64,000 nucleotides of DNA from Lewinellaceae bacterium (GCA_020636215.1 JACJYG010000004.1:434001-498000), one strand, 5' to 3'. Shown: positions 53,145-62,041, numbered from the stretch's first letter. Translations and numbers: made by a program. Notes: a model not told the origin generated them from the sequence alone.

Positions 53145-54509
53145 CTAAACCACCGCATGCCTGGCGCCTGGGAGTATCCCCCAGGCCTTCAGCCGCTGGC
53201 TGAGGACCTGTTCCAGGTTAGGCTCGCCGATTTCCTGCAGGTCATAATAGACGCGGGTCGCCGGCTTGTTGATCTTTAGCACGCGCCCCAGGTCAATTGG
53301 CGTACCGATAATTACGGCATCACAATCGGTGCGGTTGATCGTCGTTTCCAGGTCGTGGAGTTGTTGGTCACCATACCCCATAGCGGGAAGTAAAGTGCCA
53401 ATTTCAGGATATTTTTCAAAGGTTTCGATGATCTTGCCGACAATGAAAGGCCGGGGGTCAATGATCTCGGCGGCACCGAACTTACGGGCGGCAAGGGTGC
53501 CGGCGCCGAGCTTCATGCCGCCGTGCGTCAGGGTCGGGCCGTCTTCCACTACCAGCACCCGTTTACCTCTGATGAGGCTGGGGTCCGCCACCCGGATGGG
53601 CGAAGCGGCTTCGATGACGATGGCTTCGGGATTGACCCGCTCGATATTTTCCCGCACCTGCTGGATGCCGGCCGGAGCAGCGCTGTCGATCTTGTTGATG
53701 ATCGCCACGTCGGCCAGGCGCAGGTTGACCTCACTGGGATAGTAGAGCAGTTCATGGCCCGGGCGATGCGGATCGGCCAGGGTGATGTAGAGATCAGTCT
53801 CGTAGAAGGAAAAGTCGTTGTTGCCGCCATCCCAGACGATGACGTCGCATCCGCTCGGGTCTTTCTCGGCGGCGCGCAGTATGGCCTCGTAATCCACTCC
53901 GGCGTAAATGACGTTGCCCCGGACGATATGGGGCTCGTACTCCTCCATTTCCTCAATGGTGCAATCGTGCTTTTTCAGGTCTTCCAGCTCGGCGAACCGC
54001 TGCACGCGCTGGGCGGCCAGGTCGCCATAAGGCATGGGGTGGCGGATAGCCACGACCTTGAGGCCCAACTCCATGAGGATCTCGATCACGCGGCGGGAAG
54101 TCTGGCTCTTGCCCACCCCGGTGCGGGTAGCGCATATGGAGATGACGGGCTTGGAACTCTTTATCGTCGTGTGTTTCGGCCCCAACAATGAAAAATTCGC
54201 TCCGGCGGCGTTGACGATGGAGCTCAGGGACATGACCTTCTGGTAGCTCACATCACTGTAGGCAAAAACGCATTCGTCTATATCGAGTTCCGGAATCAGG
54301 CGGGTAAGATCTTCTTCCGCATAGATGGGAATGCCTTTGGGATATAAGGCGCCGGCCAGTTCCGCCGGATAGCGGCGGCCGTCAATGTCGGGGATTTGGG
54401 CGGCCGTAAAAGCTACCACCTCATAGGTGTCGTTATCGCGATAGTAAGTGTTGAAGTTGTGAAAGTCCCGGCCGGCGGCGCCGAGGATGAGAACTCTCTT
54501 CCGTGCCAT
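53145..54509 (-). CDS. Cyclic 2,3-diphosphoglycerate synthase-like GTPase/ATPase
   Basis: 454 residues, cytoplasmic. A Rossmann-like N-terminal part (about 1-120, RVLILGAAGRDFHNFNTYYRD) is followed by a P-loop domain with ISICATRTGVGKSQTSRR (about 122-139), the acidic DVIVWDGGNNDFSF segment and INKIDS. The whole chain matches the cyclic 2,3-diphosphoglycerate synthetase family, first known from methanogens, where it closes 2,3-bisphosphoglycerate with ATP. Bacterial relatives are common but their product has not been shown, and this organism need not make cyclic 2,3-DPG. Single gene by spacing. Confidence 0.85.
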   Translation of the reverse strand: MARKRVLILGAAGRDFHNFNTYYRDNDTYEVVAFTAAQIPDIDGRRYPAELAGALYPKGIPIYAEEDLTRLIPELDIDECVFAYSDVSYQKVMSLSSIVNAAGANFSLLGPKHTTIKSSKPVISICATRTGVGKSQTSRRVIEILMELGLKVVAIRHPMPYGDLAAQRVQRFAELEDLKKHDCTIEEMEEYEPHIVRGNVIYAGVDYEAILRAAEKDPSGCDVIVWDGGNNDFSFYETDLYITLADPHRPGHELLYYPSEVNLRLADVAIINKIDSAAPAGIQQVRENIERVNPEAIVIEAASPIRVADPSLIRGKRVLVVEDGPTLTHGGMKLGAGTLAARKFGAAEIIDPRPFIVGKIIETFEKYPEIGTLLPAMGYGDQQLHDLETTINRTDCDAVIIGTPIDLGRVLKINKPATRVYYDLQEIGEPNLEQVLSQRLKAWGILPGARHAVV

Positions 54510-54551
54510 AAATTCTGGTTTTGGTTAGGTGAATTTATTCTGATTTCAGCT

Positions 54552-54755
54552 TTACCAAATTATGGCTTTCGCCTGCTCCAAAGCATGACTTTCCTCACCG
54601 ATTTGCAGAATTTTTGTCAGGTTTCGGGCCCGAAAGAGGGCTGCATTAGAATAGAATTCTATTATCTCCCGCCAAATCGAAAGTATAGTTAGGCAGGAAG
54701 GCTGCCCAGAGGCATGCTGGAAGGCCGCACAGCGAGTATGTTTCACTTTAGCCAT
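54552..54755 (-). pseudogene. Decayed ParE/RelE-type toxin
   Basis: The frame has 67 codons and overlaps the end of the antitoxin-like gene by 13 bases (ATG inside GAAATGGCTAAAGTGA), the usual toxin-antitoxin arrangement. MAKVKHT and WREIIEFYSNAALFRARNLTKILQIGEES resemble the first and second helices of ParE/RelE toxins (pattern IxEFYSxxAxxFARNLTxKI), but the stretch between is unlike the family. The C-terminal strands with the catalytic or gyrase-binding residues are absent; the frame stops after KAIIW. A truncated, inactive remnant is the best explanation. Similarity is by eye and modest. Confidence 0.5.
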
Positions 54756-54925
54756 TTTCCCCTTTTTCCCCTTGCTTCTTCCTGGCTAAGGACCTTTCCC
54801 TCTTCCACCTGTTTCAACCCAATCTGGATTTTCTCCAACAGGATTAAACGCTCGACCAGTTCATCCAAAGAAAACTCTTCCGGCAGGGCATTTACAGCTT
54901 CCAAGACTTTCTCTTTTACTAACAT
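54743..54925 (-). CDS. Small antitoxin-like protein
   Basis: 60 residues: MLVKEKVLEAVNALPEEFSLDELVERLILLEKIQIGLKQVEEGKVLSQEEARGKRGKWLK. The helical N-terminal part and the EEGKVLSQEEA segment, which resembles the toxin-wrapping C-terminus of small RelB/DUF2281-like antitoxins, are recognisable. The stop codon overlaps the start of the decayed toxin by 13 bases. The frame is intact, so the antitoxin outlives its toxin. It may still repress its own promoter. Family call from pattern only. Confidence 0.65.
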   Translation of the reverse strand: MLVKEKVLEAVNALPEEFSLDELVERLILLEKIQIGLKQVEEGKVLSQEEARGKRGKWLK

Positions 54926-54980
54926 TCTCCTTTTTTTCCAAAAAAAGCACCGCCAAAAGTTGCACTAACTGCCCTTTCCG

Positions 54981-55013
54981 AAAAAAATCCAGCCTCCCAA
55001 TCGGAAAGCCGGA
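54981..55013 (-). terminator. Terminator of the glyoxylate-shunt operon
   Basis: On the minus strand an 11-bp stem with G-U pairs (55013-55003 with 54998-54988) around a GATT loop is followed by seven T residues (54987-54981). It lies about 80 bases past the isocitrate lyase stop. T residues on the other side make it bidirectional. Confidence 0.7.
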
Positions 55014-55094
55014 CCTTTTTTATTGTAAGTTTTCAGTTGTTCATTGATAGTTGGCGCTCTGCTGCTGCTTCAACCGACAACCATCAACCATCAA

Positions 55095-56381
55095 CTAGTT
55101 ATGAAACTGCTCCTCCTCTGTACTACCCGCCATGGCCACAGTAGAAGAATGCCCCTGCTGCACGGTATTCTGAACGTAGTCAAAATACTGGGTGCCGACG
55201 AAAGTCTGGTGCTTCACTGCAGCGAAGCCGGCGCTCTGCAGGGCGAATTCGCGTTCCTGCAACTGGCTATAGCCAGCCATGCCGCGGGCTTTGTAGGCTT
55301 TGGATATTTCGAACATAGAGGTATTCAGGGCATGGAAGCCGGCCAGGGTAATGAACTGGAACTTGTAGCCTAGCGCAGCCAGGTCTTCGCGGAAGCTCAA
55401 CATTTCTTTTTCGTTCAGGTTAGCGGCCCAGTTGAAGGAAGGCGAACAGTTGTACGCCAGCAGTTTGCCCGGAAACTGCGCATGAATAGCCTGGGCAAAC
55501 TCCTTGGCCTGCCCCAAATCAGGATGGGAGGTTTCCATCCACAGCAAGTCGGCATAAGGTGCATAAGAGAGGCCGCGGTTGATAGATTGTTCCAGCCCGT
55601 TCCGCACATAGAAATACCCTTCCGGCGTGCGCTCCTGGCTGAGCACAAAAGGCCGGTCGCGCTTATCGATATCGGAGGTCAGCAGGTTGGCCGCATCGGC
55701 GTCGGTACGGGCGATAAGCACCGTCGGCACGCCGGCCACATCGGCGGCGAGGCGGGCCGCTACCAGCTTATTGATGCCTTCCTGGGTGGGCACCAGCACC
55801 TTGCCGCCCAGGTGGCCGCATTTCTTGGCAGAGGAGAGCTGGTCTTCGAAGTGGACGGCGGCAGCACCCGCCTCGATCATGCTCAGCATGAGCTCGTAAG
55901 CGTTGAGGTTGCCTCCGAATCCGGCTTCGGCATCGGCTATGATGGGCGCCAGGAAATCAATATTACCTTCCCCACTGACCGATTGCACCTGGTCGCGACG
56001 GCGCAGGGCATTGTTGATGCGGCGCACCACATCCGGCACGGAATTGGCGGGGTAGAGCGACTGGTCGGGGTACATGGTTCCCGACAGGTTATTGTCGGCC
56101 GCTATCTGCCAGCCACTTAGGTAGATGGCGTCCAGCCCTGCTGTTACTTCCTGTACCGCCTGATTACCGGTGAGAGCGCCCAGGGCCGACACGACCGGTT
56201 GGGTGTGCAACTTGTGCCAGAACTTCTTGGCGCCTTCCCGCGCCAGAGTATACTCGATCTGAATGCTACCCCGAAGTTTGATCACATCCTGGGCTGTATA
56301 AGGGCGCTGAATGCCTTCCCAACGGGGATTGGTGAGCCAATCGGTCAATAGTTGCTGTACTTTGATTTCTTGCCGCTGCAT
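55095..56381 (-). CDS. aceA: Isocitrate lyase
   Basis: 428 residues from the ATG at 56379-56381; a frame extending 14 residues upstream begins in the spacer and is not needed. It cleaves isocitrate to glyoxylate and succinate in the glyoxylate shunt. Diagnostic segments are all present: the opening WLTNPRWEGIQRPYTAQDVIKLRGS, GWQIAADNN, DADAGFGG-like ADAEAGFGGNLNAYEL, the catalytic KKCGHLGGKVLVPTQE and LLAYNCSPSFNW. Length matches the classic bacterial enzyme. It lies 63 bases downstream of malate synthase on the same strand, followed by a terminator, so the two form an operon. Expression is needed for growth on acetate or fatty acids. Confidence 0.97.
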   Translation of the reverse strand: MQRQEIKVQQLLTDWLTNPRWEGIQRPYTAQDVIKLRGSIQIEYTLAREGAKKFWHKLHTQPVVSALGALTGNQAVQEVTAGLDAIYLSGWQIAADNNLSGTMYPDQSLYPANSVPDVVRRINNALRRRDQVQSVSGEGNIDFLAPIIADAEAGFGGNLNAYELMLSMIEAGAAAVHFEDQLSSAKKCGHLGGKVLVPTQEGINKLVAARLAADVAGVPTVLIARTDADAANLLTSDIDKRDRPFVLSQERTPEGYFYVRNGLEQSINRGLSYAPYADLLWMETSHPDLGQAKEFAQAIHAQFPGKLLAYNCSPSFNWAANLNEKEMLSFREDLAALGYKFQFITLAGFHALNTSMFEISKAYKARGMAGYSQLQEREFALQSAGFAAVKHQTFVGTQYFDYVQNTVQQGHSSTVAMAGSTEEEQFHN

Positions 56382-56444
56382 GTTTTTTGTTTGTTTTATT
56401 ATTAGCGAAAATTTCCTCAGCAAACCTCACAGGTTTACCCAAAT

Positions 56445-58058
56445 CTAATCGATCAACTCATAGGCCGGCAGGGTGAGGAACTCGGTGTACTCCTCCTCCC
56501 CTACCAGGCGGCTGAACAGCTTCACCGCCTCATCGAAGCGGCCGTTGCGGTAAGCCTCTGCGCCGACGTAATCCCGGATCTTCTCCAGTTCTTCGGGCAG
56601 AAGCGCCTCGTAAAATTCTTTGGTAATGACGCGGCCATCTTCCAGTTTGGCGCCGGCGTGTATCCATTGCCATACCTGCGTGCGGGAGATCTCTGCAGTG
56701 GCCGCGTCTTCCATCAGGTTGTAGAGCGCCGCTGCTCCGACGCCGCGCAGCCAGCTTTCAAGGTAGAGGATACCGACATTGATGTTGAGCCGCAGGCCTT
56801 CTTCCGTGATCGTGCCTTCAGGAACCCGGAGCAAGTCTTCCTCGGTCACGTGTACGTCCTCCCGTTTGTTGAAAATCTGGTTTTTGCCCGGCATGTACTC
56901 ATCGAAAACGGCTGTCGCGACTGGCACCAGCCCGGGATGGGCCACCCAGGTTCCGTCGTGCCCGTCGCGGGCTTCGCGGACCTTATCGGCCTGTACCTTC
57001 CCAATAGCGAGGCGGTTAGCGGCCTCATCGCCCTTGATGGGGATCTGGGCCGCCATGCCGCCGATGGCGTGCACCCCACGGCGGTGGCAGGTTTGGATCA
57101 CCAATTGGGAATAGGCTTTCATAAAGGGCGACGTCATCGTGACCTGAGCCCGGTCGGGCATGACGTAACCGGGCAGTTTGCGGAATTTCTTAATGAAGGA
57201 AAAAATGTAGTCCCAACGGCCGCAGTTGAGGCCGGCGGAATGGCCGCGCAGTTCGTAGAGGATTTCCTCCATTTCAAAGGAAGCCAGTATAGTTTCGATC
57301 AAGACCGTTGCTTTGATTGTTTTTTGTGGTATGCCCACATAGTCCTGGGCAAAGACAAAGACATCATTCCAGAGACGGGCCTCCAGATGGCTTTCCAGCT
57401 TGGGGAGGTAGAAATAGGGGCCCGAGCCATTGGCCAGCAGGTTGTGGGCGTTGTGGAAAAAGTAGAGCCCAAAATCGGCCAGGCCGCCACTCATGGGCTC
57501 GCCATCCACCAACAAGTGTTTTTCATCCAGATGCCAGCCCCGGGGGCGCACCATCAGCGTGGCTACTTTATCGTTGAGACAATAGGATTTGCCGGTTTCC
57601 GGATTTTTAAATGTAATGCTACGATTGATGGCATCCATAAGGTTGAGGTGCCCCTCCATGTTGTTATCCCAGGATGGAGCGTTGCTGTCTTCGAAGTCAG
57701 CCATAAAGCATTTGGCGCCTGAATTGAGGGCATTGATGATCATTTTGCGGTCGACCGGCCCGGTGATCTCCACCCGGCGGTCCAGCAGGTCGGGCGGTAA
57801 AGGGGCCACAACCCAGTCGCTTTCGCGAATATACTTCGTCTCCGGCAGAAAGCCGGGAAGCTTGCCGGCATTGATCTCTCGCTGCCTTTCCGCCCGCCGG
57901 GCCAGCAATTCCCTGCGGCGCGGGTTGAAACGGCGGTGCAGTTCCATCAAAAAGCACTGGGCCTCTTCGGAGAGTATCGCCTCGTAAGGCTTACGATAGG
58001 TTCCGGTAATCTTCATTCCTCCTACCCTGGGATAGGCAAATATGGTCATGGTAGCCAT
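56445..58058 (-). CDS. aceB: Malate synthase A
   Basis: 537 residues. It condenses glyoxylate with acetyl-CoA to malate, the second step of the glyoxylate shunt. Characteristic segments are MADFEDSNAPSWDN, the catalytic arginine/glutamate region VATLMVRPRGWHLDEKHL and TVLIETILASFEMEEILYELR, and GAAALYNLMEDAATAEISRTQVWQWIHAG near the C-terminus. Length and lack of an insertion domain match the A form rather than the 720-residue G form. First gene of the aceB-aceA operon, divergent from an XRE/ScfR regulator whose start is 195 bases away; the spacer contains a palindrome. Confidence 0.97.
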   Translation of the reverse strand: MATMTIFAYPRVGGMKITGTYRKPYEAILSEEAQCFLMELHRRFNPRRRELLARRAERQREINAGKLPGFLPETKYIRESDWVVAPLPPDLLDRRVEITGPVDRKMIINALNSGAKCFMADFEDSNAPSWDNNMEGHLNLMDAINRSITFKNPETGKSYCLNDKVATLMVRPRGWHLDEKHLLVDGEPMSGGLADFGLYFFHNAHNLLANGSGPYFYLPKLESHLEARLWNDVFVFAQDYVGIPQKTIKATVLIETILASFEMEEILYELRGHSAGLNCGRWDYIFSFIKKFRKLPGYVMPDRAQVTMTSPFMKAYSQLVIQTCHRRGVHAIGGMAAQIPIKGDEAANRLAIGKVQADKVREARDGHDGTWVAHPGLVPVATAVFDEYMPGKNQIFNKREDVHVTEEDLLRVPEGTITEEGLRLNINVGILYLESWLRGVGAAALYNLMEDAATAEISRTQVWQWIHAGAKLEDGRVITKEFYEALLPEELEKIRDYVGAEAYRNGRFDEAVKLFSRLVGEEEYTEFLTLPAYELID

Positions 58059-58110
58059 AGAATGTTATTTTTTTGTGGAAACGACTGCAAGATGCGATTT
58101 TTAATCTAAA

Positions 58111-58149
58111 AGCGGAAATTCCGCTAAATATTTTTTTTCCGCAATTTGC
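58111..58149. promoter_or_regulatory. Candidate operator between aceB and the ScfR-like regulator
   Basis: AGCGGAAATTCCGCT (58111-58125) is a perfect 7-bp palindrome around one base. GCAATTTGC (58141-58149) is a second, shorter palindrome 15 bases on, preceded by TTCC like a half-site of the first. A near -7 box for the regulator, TACCTTTA, follows at 58150-58157. Placement suggests binding of the adjacent regulator; not proven by sequence. Confidence 0.45.
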
Positions 58150-58253
58150 TACCTTTATGCCCGGAAGGGGGACGGGCGAACTCGAACCATTCTGTCCTCT
58201 GTAATACCCTGAAACTTAAAACCTGAAACCTAACCAACTCCACCAGTATAACC

Positions 58254-59747
58254 ATGATCGAACAACAGGCTATCATCAAGATGATATTTGGCTTCAAGGC
58301 CAAGTATTTACGGCAGCAAAAGGGGCTTTCGCTGGAGGAACTCGCCGAACGGGCCGGGCTATCCAAATCCTATTTGCACGATATTGAGAAGGGAAAGAAA
58401 TACCCTAAAGTGGACAAAATCAACACCCTGGCCGCTGCTTTGGGCGTCGACTACGACTTTATGGTCTCTACCCGTGCATCTAAAAAATTGCAGCCCGTCA
58501 TCGACCTGCTCACTTCCGACTTTGTCAAGGAGTTCCCCTTGGAGTTGTTCGGTATTAGCCCTGAAAACCTCTTCGAGCTTTTTTCCAATACCCCCGACAA
58601 GGTCAATGCCTTTATCAGCACCATCTTCAAGATCACCCGAAACTATCAGGTTCAGCGGGAGCACCTCTATATGGCGGCCCTTCGCTCCTACCAGGACATG
58701 TACGACAATTATTTTGAGGAATTGGAAACGGCTGTTCAACGTTTTCGGACGGACTATAAATTAGAGGAAGCCTTGCCTTTTACTACTACTATCCTGGAAC
58801 GCCTGTTGAAGCAGCACTTCGGCATCAGGGTCGACCGGGAGGCTATGGGGCGGGAAAAAGAATTGCGAAGGACCCGTTCTTTCTACTCGGAGCCCGGCAA
58901 GGTTTTTTTCCTGAATAAAGGCCTGAGCAGCGCCCAGGCCAACTTTCTGCTGGGCCGCGAGCTGGCCTTCCAGTACCTGAACATCCAGGAGCGCCCCTAC
59001 TTCACCCGGATCGTAGAAGCGGATTCCTTTGAACGCTTGCTCAACAATTTTAAAGCTTCATATTTCTCGGTAGCGTTGCTGATGGAAGAAGGTAGGATGG
59101 TTGAGGATATTCGCGCTTTCGCGCAACAGGCCGACTGGGCGCCCAATGGGTTCCTTGCCCTGCTGGAACGATACGATGTCACTCCGGAGATGCTGCTGCA
59201 ACGGCTGACCAACCTCCTGCCCCGCCACTTCGGCATTAAAGACCTGTTTTTCATTCGAATGGTCAGTGACGAAGGATTATCGAATTTCCGCATGACCAAG
59301 GAACTGCATCTTTCACAATTGCACAACCCCTACGCCAATGAGCTGAATGAGCACTACTGCCGCCGCTGGGTGTCGGTCAACGTCATCAAGGAACTCAAAG
59401 CCCGGCAACTGAGCAGCAACGGCGACACCCTCATCGCCAACGCCCAGGTCAGCCATTACTGGCAAACGGAAAACCGCTACCTCTGTATTTCGGTGGCCAA
59501 ATCCGACCTGTACGAACCTTCCCGTGGTGTCAGCGTCACAATAGGGCTGATGGTCAACGAAAAACTACAGCAATTGTTCCGCTTCCTCAACAGCCCCAGC
59601 CTGAACACCCGCCTGGTGCACACCACCTGCGAACGCTGCGGCATCTCCGACTGCGAGGCCCGCGCCGCCGCCCCCCTGGCCCTGGAATGGCAACGGCGGC
59701 AGGAACGGATACTGGCCGCCGGGAAAAGGCTGGAAGCATTTCGTTGA
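58254..59747 (+). CDS. XRE/ScfR-type transcriptional regulator, putative glyoxylate-shunt regulator
   Basis: 497 residues. An XRE helix-turn-helix covers about 12-70 (LRQQKGLSLEELAERAGLSKSYLHDIEKGKKYPKVDKINTLAAAL). The middle (about 195-330) looks like an ImmA/IrrE-related segment without the HExxH motif, and the C-terminal part ends with a conserved cysteine cluster (HTTCERCGISDCEARAAAP), as in the RamB/PrpR (short-chain fatty acyl regulator) family. RamB controls aceA and aceB in corynebacteria, and PrpR controls propionate and glyoxylate genes in mycobacteria. Here the gene diverges from aceB-aceA with a palindrome between. I infer an acyl-CoA-sensing regulator of the operon; direction of control unknown. 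Confidence 0.85.
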   Translation: MIEQQAIIKMIFGFKAKYLRQQKGLSLEELAERAGLSKSYLHDIEKGKKYPKVDKINTLAAALGVDYDFMVSTRASKKLQPVIDLLTSDFVKEFPLELFGISPENLFELFSNTPDKVNAFISTIFKITRNYQVQREHLYMAALRSYQDMYDNYFEELETAVQRFRTDYKLEEALPFTTTILERLLKQHFGIRVDREAMGREKELRRTRSFYSEPGKVFFLNKGLSSAQANFLLGRELAFQYLNIQERPYFTRIVEADSFERLLNNFKASYFSVALLMEEGRMVEDIRAFAQQADWAPNGFLALLERYDVTPEMLLQRLTNLLPRHFGIKDLFFIRMVSDEGLSNFRMTKELHLSQLHNPYANELNEHYCRRWVSVNVIKELKARQLSSNGDTLIANAQVSHYWQTENRYLCISVAKSDLYEPSRGVSVTIGLMVNEKLQQLFRFLNSPSLNTRLVHTTCERCGISDCEARAAAPLALEWQRRQERILAAGKRLEAFR

Positions 59748-59804
59748 ATTTCGGGATAGCGTTCGGGCTTTTTCGGGATGGCGCCTGGTTTGGGATAAAA
59801 AGAA

Positions 59805-59846
59805 GGCCCGGCACAGCATCACTGCTATCCGGGCCGACCCGTTTTT
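59805..59846. terminator. Bidirectional terminator between the regulator and a lipoprotein gene
   Basis: GGCCCGG (59805-59811) pairs with CCGGGCC (59829-59835), with AGCA/TGCT continuing the stem inside. GTTTTT follows on the plus strand, and TTCTTTTT on the minus strand. It separates two convergent genes. Confidence 0.65.
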
Positions 59847-59868
59847 GGTATGTAATTAAAATCCTACC

Positions 59869-60294
59869 CTATATGGCTGAGAAATGTAGTTCCTCGAGAT
59901 GCTCCGTATTATCATCCTGTAGTTTAATCTTGCTGTCATTCCAATCGACGATGATCCAGTCGTCGGATAGATCGCTTAGCGGCTTGGCCTGCCCGATGAC
60001 AATAATGAGCTTACGGCGGCTGTCGTCATCAGCTACCCGCCAGGTACCGGCTGTGACGTTGCCATTCTGGCTGGCTTCCAGCACACCACCATCGAGAAAG
60101 GTAAAGGTGTAACCGTTAAAATCGCTCGTTTCATCCTTATCCTTATCAAAGTAGTAAGAAACCCGCCATTGGCCATTGTTTACCAAAGCCGTGTTGGGGT
60201 TGTTGGGTTGCACGTCATCAGAGCTGCTGCTGTTGGTGCAGGCGCTAAAGCTACCCAGGATTATCATCAGGAACATCAATTGGAATACTTTCAT
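59869..60294 (-). CDS. Small lipoprotein, hypothetical (lipocalin-like layout)
   Basis: 141 residues. MKVFQLMFLMIILGSFSAC gives a lipobox with Cys-19. A Ser/Asp/Asn-rich linker follows, then a beta-rich domain: NNGQWRVSYYFDKDKDETSDFNGYTFTFLDGGVL, AGTWRVADDDSRRKLIIVIG, DWIIVDWNDSKIKLQ. The order of strands resembles small lipocalin-like proteins of Bacteroidota, with the GTWxV repeat as in lipocalin barrels. Function unknown. About 100 bases downstream of another small lipoprotein gene on the same strand. Confidence 0.7.
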   Translation of the reverse strand: MKVFQLMFLMIILGSFSACTNSSSSDDVQPNNPNTALVNNGQWRVSYYFDKDKDETSDFNGYTFTFLDGGVLEASQNGNVTAGTWRVADDDSRRKLIIVIGQAKPLSDLSDDWIIVDWNDSKIKLQDDNTEHLEELHFSAI

Positions 60295-60398
60295 GGCACT
60301 GTTTTTCTTGCAAAGAAAGCTGCTCTCCGCTCCGTTCTCAACTATTTATTCCTGAACGGGAATATAAGCGCCCTGAAGGAGCGAAACCATTCTCCGAA

Positions 60399-60872
60399 CT
60401 ACAGATCGGATAGCATCCAGGCATACACTTCGCCCATCTTGCTGGCCGCCACGTACACCTTTCCCTTCTTACCAATCTTCAGTTCGCGAAAGACATAACG
60501 ATCCTGGTCAAAGTCCGCTTGGATTTTTTCGGGATCCCACCAGTCCGCACCGATTGGATTCAGAGGTTGCAACCTGGCTATATCCGATTCCAGTGCGCCA
60601 TCCATGTGGGCGATCAACTGTCGGTAGTCATCCGGCAGGACAGCAAGGCGGAATTTCAGGTAAGCAATAGTATCCGGGTTACCGATTTGATAATAGATGT
60701 CCTTTGTTGAGGAGGGTAGAATGTCCACGAATTCGGAGGGAACTATTCCGTCCCGTACCAAACTGCTCTGCCGCAGGGACTTGGCGTCGGGGAAGAATTG
60801 ATCGGAATCGCCTGGGCTGGAGCAGGCGAAAAGAAAGGCCATCAACAACAGCCTGGGTATTGTTTTTTTCAT
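60399..60872 (-). CDS. Small lipoprotein, hypothetical
   Basis: 157 residues. MKKTIPRLLLMAFLFAC gives a lipobox with Cys-17. The mature part is mostly alpha/beta without a family I recognise: a helix-rich centre (DTIAYLKFRLAVLPDDYRQLIAHMDG), a Trp pair in GADWWDPEKIQ, and beta strands at the end (YVFRELKIGKKGKVYVAASKMGEVYAWM). No catalytic motif. Same strand as the neighbouring lipoprotein, 104 bases apart, possibly cotranscribed. Confidence 0.65.
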   Translation of the reverse strand: MKKTIPRLLLMAFLFACSSPGDSDQFFPDAKSLRQSSLVRDGIVPSEFVDILPSSTKDIYYQIGNPDTIAYLKFRLAVLPDDYRQLIAHMDGALESDIARLQPLNPIGADWWDPEKIQADFDQDRYVFRELKIGKKGKVYVAASKMGEVYAWMLSDL

Positions 60873-60984
60873 TGATTGGTGGTTTTTCAGTAATGGCGCC
60901 TTTTGAAAATTGGAGGCTAATGGTTAAAATTTGAAGGTTATCTTGCTTGGGCATACTGCTGACTGAAACCTGACTTACAGAACC

Positions 60985-61356
60985 TCATATCCACTCCAGT
61001 TCCCGCCGGGTGCGCTCGTTTTCCAATTCGCCGGTATTGAGTGTGCTTTTCGGTTCGAACAACAGAATATGTATTTCCTCCCCATCCCGGGTGCGCGGCA
61101 AATGCTCTGTTCCTTTTGGAATAATGATCAGCTCACCCGGCCCTGCTTCAATGATCTTATCCCGCAACTCCATAATCAGCCTGCCTTTAAGCACCATAAA
61201 CAGTTCGTCCTCTTCAGCATGGCTGTGCCAGACAAATTCGCCCTGAATCTTTGCCAGTTTAACCAGTTGTCCGTTCAATTCGCCGATGATCCTTGGAGAC
61301 CAATGTTCAGAAAACAAAGAAAGCTTTTCCTCTAAGTTGATGGCTGAAATTTCCAT
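60985..61356 (-). CDS. Cupin-domain protein
   Basis: 123 residues. One beta-barrel cupin with both metal motifs: FVWHSHAEEDELFMVLKG (H-x-H...E, G) and the second-motif PKGTEHLPRT (P...H). The start MEISAINLEEKLSLF and length are usual for small mononuclear cupins in Bacteroidota. Such proteins range from isomerases to storage-type or sensor proteins, so no reaction is claimed. It stands alone between two unrelated genes. Confidence 0.9.
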   Translation of the reverse strand: MEISAINLEEKLSLFSEHWSPRIIGELNGQLVKLAKIQGEFVWHSHAEEDELFMVLKGRLIMELRDKIIEAGPGELIIIPKGTEHLPRTRDGEEIHILLFEPKSTLNTGELENERTRRELEWI

Positions 61357-61558
61357 ATACTTTTTAGAATATTAAAGGGCATGGTACAAGAAAAAGTTGG
61401 GTAATCCATATGAAAAAGATATTACACTGATCGCGGCCAAATCAGACAACATTAAACATAGCACCCTGTATTTCAGTTGAATATAAAAACAGCACTCAAG
61501 AAGCAATAGATGTAACTTATGGTATATTCCAATAAGCCCTGCTAAAAAAATTCACCCT

Positions 61559-62020
61559 ATGAAAAAAATTGCTATCAAATACGGCTTTCTGATGTTCGCC
61601 GGATTCACCCTATTCTTTCTGCTGATGCACCTGTTGGGCCATAGCCGGAATTTTAACTTGCGGATCTTCAACGGTGTCATCCATATCGGACTGATCACCC
61701 TTGCCATCAAAGAGTACCGCAAAGCTAATCCAGACAACATCTCCAATTATCTTTCCGGCGTAGCCCTGGGGATGTATGCTTCGCTCATAGGAGTAGTCGG
61801 CTTCACTATTTTCATGGCCTTCTATTTAATTGGCGATGCAGATTTCATGCACTACATCCAAAACGCTGTCCCAATTGGAGAATACCTCAATCCCATAACG
61901 GCCAGCCTGTACATCCTCGTGGAAGGGGTAGCCGTTGGCCTGATCGGTTCCTACCTCGTAACCCGGCTTGTCGATATGAACCTTGCCAAAGATGGAACAT
62001 GGGGCCCGTACCATAAGTGA
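61559..62020 (+). CDS. DUF4199-like membrane protein
   Basis: 153 residues with four transmembrane helices (about 6-28, 35-52, 70-95 and 115-137). The pattern of a first helix with FLLMHLLGH, the IKEYRKANPDNISNYLSGVALGMYASLIG loop and a final amphipathic tail matches the DUF4199 family that is common in Bacteroidota. Function unknown. The ATG at 61559 opens directly into the first helix. Convergent with the TonB receptor gene; the octamer array lies between. Confidence 0.75.
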   Translation: MKKIAIKYGFLMFAGFTLFFLLMHLLGHSRNFNLRIFNGVIHIGLITLAIKEYRKANPDNISNYLSGVALGMYASLIGVVGFTIFMAFYLIGDADFMHYIQNAVPIGEYLNPITASLYILVEGVAVGLIGSYLVTRLVDMNLAKDGTWGPYHK

Positions 62021-62041
62021 GGCGCCCATCTCCACATTCAC

